Source: Psychrobacter sp. UBA3480
GTDB taxonomy: Bacteria; Pseudomonadota; Gammaproteobacteria; Pseudomonadales; Moraxellaceae
DNA length: 9,479 bases
Direction: 5' to 3'
Assembly (NCBI RefSeq): GCF_002377945.1
Contig: NZ_DFQV01000016.1
Coordinates: 1 to 9,479, forward strand
Shown: in pieces, positions 6,387 through 9,479 of the stretch
Position numbering within the stretch: the stretch's first letter is position 1
How the letters are laid out: each line of letters starts with the position of its first letter
Made by a program: the position numbers and the translations under genes
Notes under the pieces: model-generated
Told to the model about the DNA's origin: nothing
Seen by the model: the letters and a program-made list of their open reading frames with translations, nothing else
The model's database searches: none

Positions 6387-7463
6387 CTACTTTTTACGTG
6401 ACCAGAGCCATTCAATCAGTGCCAGTAGCGCATCATTAGCTGTGCCAATGTTATCTTCATTGTCGTTAAGCTCACGACTATTTAGTTCATGAGAAATGGC
6501 TGCGCGTCCCTCGTTAAATAGCGATTGCGCATAACTGGTGGCATTATCGACACCCATCAGTTTTACGTAGGTAGATTTGTCTAGTTTTTCATCGCTACCT
6601 GCAGGCTTACCAAGCGTATCAGTCGTCATCGTGACGTCTAGCACATCGTCTTGGACTTGAAAGGCCAGACCGATATATTGCGCGCACTCTTGTAGTGCCA
6701 TGCGCTGCGGGGCAGTTGCACCAGCACAGACGCCGCCCATGAGCATTGCCGCTTCAATCAATGCCCCTGTCTTGTCACGGTGGATAGCTTCCAAATCATC
6801 CTGCGCAATACTGGTACTGGCTTCGGCATTGAGGTCTAGCATTTGACCTGACACCATGCGTCTAGCACGCGGCGCAAATATTGCCATGAGCTGACTGGCG
6901 ATAGTTGCATCGAATGGTGCAAAGGTTGGCATCTCTGCGGTTAATACTTCAAATGCTAGTGTCTGCAACACATCTCCTGCTAGCAGAGCTGTCGCTTCAT
7001 CAAAGGCAATATGCGCAGTCGGCTGACCACGGCGCAGCTCATCATCGTCCATACAGGGCAAGTCATCATGTACCAGTGAGTAAGTATGTAGCAGTTCTAC
7101 GGCCAATGCAGCACGGCGCGACATATCATAGTCTGAGTCGTTTTCTAGCAGCGTGTCTAGATCAGCATCGAGAGTATCGATATCATCATTAGGTTCGTCT
7201 GTACGTTCATTATTGCTGCTATTAATACTGGCAAAAGCGCTAGCAACCATTAATGGGCGTACCAACTTACCTTGTCCAGTCATGACATAGCGGCAAGCAT
7301 CTACCAGCGGGCTAGGCAGCTTGGCGTAATCAAACAACACCTCGATATCTTGCGATAATTGGGCACGCACAGCACCATGAAACTGCTCAGTGCTTTGAAA
7401 AGAGACAAAGTCAAAAGGGATAACGCCAGTAGAGGTAATGCTAGAAGTAAGGGAAACAGTCAT
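6387..7463 (-). CDS. ispA: Farnesyl diphosphate synthase (geranyltranstransferase, short-chain polyprenyl synthase)
   Basis: This enzyme condenses isopentenyl diphosphate with DMAPP and GPP to give FPP, precursor of quinone side chains and undecaprenyl carriers; it is cytoplasmic. GKLVRP (65-70) binds substrate. The first aspartate-rich motif is HDDLPCMDDDELRRG (132-146), of the DDx4D type typical of bacterial enzymes, and the second is FQVQDDVLD (268-276). The Lys-Thr-Gly of HRDKTGALIEAA is also present. At 358 residues it is longer than the usual ~300. Most of the excess is a stretch at about 81-113, between the RPLMV helix and the first Asp-rich motif, containing 13 acidic residues and almost no basic ones. 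There is also a small Asn/Asp-rich addition near the C-terminus. The usual neighbours xseB and dxs are absent here. The ATG at 7463 is preceded by a weak GGTTGGA. Confidence 0.93.
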   Translation of the reverse strand: MTVSLTSSITSTGVIPFDFVSFQSTEQFHGAVRAQLSQDIEVLFDYAKLPSPLVDACRYVMTGQGKLVRPLMVASAFASINSSNNERTDEPNDDIDTLDADLDTLLENDSDYDMSRRAALAVELLHTYSLVHDDLPCMDDDELRRGQPTAHIAFDEATALLAGDVLQTLAFEVLTAEMPTFAPFDATIASQLMAIFAPRARRMVSGQMLDLNAEASTSIAQDDLEAIHRDKTGALIEAAMLMGGVCAGATAPQRMALQECAQYIGLAFQVQDDVLDVTMTTDTLGKPAGSDEKLDKSTYVKLMGVDNATSYAQSLFNEGRAAISHELNSRELNDNEDNIGTANDALLALIEWLWSRKK

Positions 7464-7523
7464 AATCCAACCATTTATCAGGGATACAGTAAAACTTATT
7501 AGGGATAAGATAAAAACGCTATT

Positions 7524-7532
7524 AGTGTAGCA
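7524..7532 (-). promoter_or_regulatory. Candidate extended -10 for ispA
   Basis: The minus strand reads TGCTACACT: a TGn extension directly before TACACT (4 of 6 matches to TATAAT), about 60 bases upstream of the ispA start. No good -35 lies at the right distance, so it would rely on the extended -10. The call is tentative. Confidence 0.25.
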
Positions 7533-7580
7533 TGATCAGTCATATCGCTTATGTGACACACGGTATCAATTGATTGTTTT

Positions 7581-7631
7581 TTGCATTTTTCTACTAAAGT
7601 CTATTCGAAAATAGAGTAGTTTTAGCTGCAA
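7581..7631. repeat. Long imperfect hairpin upstream of ispA
   Basis: Three nested arms pair: TTGCA (7581-7585) with TGCAA (7627-7631), CTACT (7591-7595) with AGTAG (7615-7619), and CTATT (7601-7605) with AATAG (7610-7614), closing on CGAA. The two inner stems are contiguous on the right side and separated by a five-base bulge on the left. No T-run follows. Confidence 0.4.
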
Positions 7632-7743
7632 TATAACGACAAGATTTCGTTACCGATGGATGATGTCACTCTCTGGTTGAATATGTTCTGATAAAAGAGC
7701 AAGCTAGGCTGGCACGTTAATCTTACTACAGTAGAAAAATGGT

Positions 7744-7798
7744 ACTGAATGCTGACACTGAATAACTAGCACTGACCAAGTAGCATTGATCAATTGGT
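7744..7798 (+). repeat. Degenerate tandem repeat, four units of 13-14 bases
   Basis: The units start at 7744, 7757, 7771 and 7785. They begin ACTGA, ACTGA, ACTGA and ATTGA, and the second and third end in TAGC. The fourth is the most diverged. The regular spacing rather than the base identity is the main support. Confidence 0.4.
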
Positions 7799-7980
7799 AT
7801 TTATTAAGTAGCGCTACCGGACTATCATTCTAAAGATGTCGTGCATTGAGCCAACAACACAAAATAAATCTAAATTAACAATTCAGTATACATTTATTCA
7901 CTAAAACACTTTTAGCGTAAGGTAAATGCCTGCAAGTGATTTAAGAGTGACTTGCGAGTATGGTATTAGCTTGTGACAGT

Positions 7981-7998
7981 TAGGGGCATAATCCCCTA
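7981..7998. repeat. GC-rich hairpin, possible regulatory site
   Basis: TAGGGG pairs perfectly with CCCCTA around a CATAAT loop. It stands out because the surrounding DNA is AT-rich. There is no T-run after it on the plus strand, so it is not a standard terminator. Confidence 0.4.
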
Positions 7999-8051
7999 CA
8001 CTAATTGACGTGAAAATGGTCTGATGGTGACCCTACTGGGATTTTTCTCAG

Positions 8052-8109
8052 GATGTTCAATCGTCGATACCGAGTGTTAGACCAAGTCTCAGTCAATATT
8101 TTGAACATC
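8052..8109 (+). promoter_or_regulatory. Nine-base inverted repeat enclosing a small hairpin, upstream of fadB
   Basis: GATGTTCAA (8052-8060) and TTGAACATC (8101-8109) are perfect inverted copies 40 bases apart. Between them AGAC-CAA-GTCT forms a small internal hairpin. If transcribed, the arms would close a structured RNA domain; as DNA, they could be paired half-sites. Confidence 0.3.
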
Positions 8110-8197
8110 AGTACCTGCAACAGCAGTATATAAATGAAGCGTCATATGATGTCATGCAAGAGACGCAAAAAACGTGCATCATGATGAACGCTGGATA

Positions 8198-8254
8198 ATA
8201 AAGACATCTTCACTTGTGAGCTGGTTATATGTTTGTCTTTATAACATGACAAGC
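8198..8254 (+). promoter_or_regulatory. Overlapping, mutually exclusive inverted repeats upstream of fadB
   Basis: ATAAAGACA (8198-8206) pairs with TGTCTTTAT (8234-8242). The right arm overlaps other possible stems: GTTATA (8224-8229) with TATAAC (8240-8245), ATGTT (8229-8233) with AACAT (8243-8247), and TTGTC (8233-8237) with GACAA (8248-8252). Such competition is what an attenuator-like leader would show, but short arms also arise by chance in AT-rich DNA. Confidence 0.25.
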
Positions 8255-8273
8255 GCACAGTGCTATTACCCAT

Positions 8274-8302
8274 TTTACTAACAGTAACTGGCTATTTATT
8301 TT
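8274..8302 (+). promoter_or_regulatory. Weak candidate promoter for fadB
   Basis: TTTACT (8274-8279) and TATTTT (8297-8302) are 17 bases apart, with 4 of 6 matches each. Transcription would start near 8309 and give a leader of about 35 bases. If this is the true promoter, the inverted repeats upstream are not part of the mRNA. Confidence 0.22.
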
Positions 8303-8343
8303 AATTCAAAACGTAGCTTTCGTTATATAGAAAGGAGTTTCAA

Positions 8344-9479
8344 ATGGTATACCAAGGAAATCGCATCACGGTGACAATGCTAGAGGATGGCATCGCCAAT
8401 ATGCAGTACAACGCCGAAAATGAGAGCGTGAACAAATTTGATGCCGAAACCAATAAGCAGTTTGGTGAAGCAGTTAGTGCGTTAGAAAAAGCCGACAACG
8501 TAAAAGGTCTTATCGTTACTTCAGCCAAAGGCGTGTTTATCGCTGGTGCTGATATCACAGAATTCGTCGGTTCTTTCAAAAAATCAGAAAGCGAGATCAA
8601 AGATTGGGTCGTTCATGTTAATGACGCTTTCAATCGTTTTGAAGACCTGCCATTCCCGAAAGTTGCGGCTATCAATGGCGCGGCGATGGGCGGCGGTTGT
8701 GAAATGACTTTGGTTTGTGAATACCGTGTCATGAGTGACAAAGCTATCATCGGTTTGCCAGAAACTCAGCTAGGTATCTTCCCAGGTTTCGGCGGTACAG
8801 TTCGTAGTACGCGTATCATCGGTATCGATAACGCGCTTGAACTGATCGCGACTGGTAGCCCAAAGAAAGCATTGGCAGCATTGAAGCTAGGCTTGGTTGA
8901 TGCGACTGTACCTGCTGACGACTTACAAGATGCAGCAATTGACCTAGTCAAAAAATGTATCTCAGGGGAGCTTGATTGGAAAGCAAAACGTGAAGAAAAA
9001 CTGGCTCCAGTTAAGCTAAACCAGCTTGAGCAAGCAATGGCGTTCAACAGTGCCAAAGGTGCTATTTTCGCTAAAGCGAATCCTAAGCAATACCCAGCAC
9101 CAGCAATCGCTATCGAAACGATTGAAAAGCACGTTAATTTATCACGTGACAAAGCAATCGAAGTAGAAGCTGCTGGTTTTGCAAAAGCCGCTAAGACGCC
9201 ACAAGCAGAAAGCTTGGTTGGTCTATTCTTAAATGATCAGCTAGTCAAAAAACTGGCCAAAAAACACAGCAAGCAAGCACACGACATCAGCGAAGCCGCT
9301 GTACTAGGCGCTGGTATCATGGGTGGCGGTATCGCTTATCAAGCAGCCAGCAAAGGCTTGCCAATCATCATGAAAGATATCAAGTCTGAGCAATTAGACC
9401 TTGGTATGGGCGAAGCGAGCAAACTACTTGGCAAAATGGTAGAACGCGGCAAGATGACCCCAGCAAAAATGGGTGAAAC
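8344..9479 (+). CDS. fadB: Fatty-acid oxidation complex alpha subunit (enoyl-CoA hydratase / 3-hydroxyacyl-CoA dehydrogenase), 3' end beyond window
   Basis: This multifunctional beta-oxidation enzyme acts in the cytoplasm in a complex with the thiolase FadA. About 378 residues are present of roughly 720-730 in the family; the frame is open at the right edge. The N-terminal crotonase domain shows GADITEF (68-74), the oxyanion-hole region NGAAMGGGCE (111-120) and GLPETQLGIFPGFGG (137-151). E120 and E140 correspond to the two catalytic glutamates of E. coli FadB (119 and 139). The linker includes GELDWKAKR. The dehydrogenase domain then begins with the NAD-binding VLGAGIMGGGIAYQ (320 onwards, glycines 322, 324 and 327) and ERGKMTPAKM. 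A strong ribosome binding site, AAAGGAG, lies six bases before the ATG. fadA is expected downstream, outside the window. Confidence 0.97.
   Translation, partial: MVYQGNRITVTMLEDGIANMQYNAENESVNKFDAETNKQFGEAVSALEKADNVKGLIVTSAKGVFIAGADITEFVGSFKKSESEIKDWVVHVNDAFNRFEDLPFPKVAAINGAAMGGGCEMTLVCEYRVMSDKAIIGLPETQLGIFPGFGGTVRSTRIIGIDNALELIATGSPKKALAALKLGLVDATVPADDLQDAAIDLVKKCISGELDWKAKREEKLAPVKLNQLEQAMAFNSAKGAIFAKANPKQYPAPAIAIETIEKHVNLSRDKAIEVEAAGFAKAAKTPQAESLVGLFLNDQLVKKLAKKHSKQAHDISEAAVLGAGIMGGGIAYQAASKGLPIIMKDIKSEQLDLGMGEASKLLGKMVERGKMTPAKMGE

Larger units (their letters stand above)
7464..8343. other. Long divergent intergenic region between ispA and fadB (880 bp)
   Basis: I find no gene on either strand. 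The region is AT-rich and unusually full of small symmetric elements: palindromes ATCAATTGAT (7565-7574), ATTGATCAAT (7785-7794) and GTAGCGCTAC (7808-7817); hairpins at 7581-7631, 7901-7915, 7932-7955 and 7981-7998; a degenerate 14-base tandem repeat at 7744-7798; and two nine-base inverted repeats at 8052-8109 and 8198-8242. It must hold the promoters of ispA and fadB. Several elements are listed separately below. Confidence 0.6.

Noticed and set aside
6905..7192. Plus-strand 95-codon open frame
   Set aside because: It lies entirely antisense to the conserved catalytic part of ispA and has no ribosome binding site or recognisable motif.
8255..8343. PsrA or FadR operator at fadB
   Set aside because: Only a weak AACG-N7-CGTT symmetry is present near 8310-8324. 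It does not match the known consensus sites well enough.

Overview
The window looks like ordinary chromosome of a gammaproteobacterium in the Moraxellaceae, most probably Psychrobacter. This is inferred from the moderate, AT-leaning base composition, long AT-rich intergenic stretches, and the resemblance of FadB, SodB, IspA and trigger factor to gammaproteobacterial orthologues. No database search was possible, so the genus is an inference. I see no mobile element, CRISPR array, rRNA or tRNA.

Left part (1-2931): the minus strand carries most of tig (trigger factor), cut by the left edge, and upstream of it rdgB (house-cleaning dITP/XTP pyrophosphatase). They are separated by about 530 bp holding a possible tig promoter and, doubtfully, a very small membrane protein. 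A further ~550 bp separates rdgB from the divergently oriented sodB. It holds a good extended -10 promoter on the plus strand, followed by hairpins that could delimit a small RNA.

Middle (2932-6386): sodB (iron superoxide dismutase, plus strand) converges on an SDR oxidoreductase gene (minus strand), with a strong bidirectional terminator between them. A diverged second copy of that terminator, in the same orientation, lies on the far side of the SDR gene. There it sits just beyond the end of a minus-strand gene for an unrecognised, strongly acidic 258-residue protein. That gene overlaps the stop codon of a DUF72 (YecE-like) gene by one base (TGATG), so the two are probably translationally coupled.

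Right part (6387-9479): ispA (farnesyl diphosphate synthase, minus strand) lies upstream of the DUF72 gene and may be transcribed with it. It carries an acidic insert before its first aspartate-rich motif. About 880 bp without a gene separates ispA from the divergent fadB (fatty-acid oxidation complex alpha subunit, plus strand), which runs off the right edge after about half its length. This gap is rich in inverted repeats and a short degenerate tandem repeat, and is the least explained part of the window.

The genes are mostly unrelated housekeeping functions: protein folding, nucleotide-pool sanitation, oxidative-stress defence, isoprenoid synthesis and beta-oxidation. I found no convincing new multi-gene system. 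The best leads are the unknown acidic gene coupled to DUF72, the duplicated terminator, a possible small RNA upstream of sodB, and the structured fadB leader.
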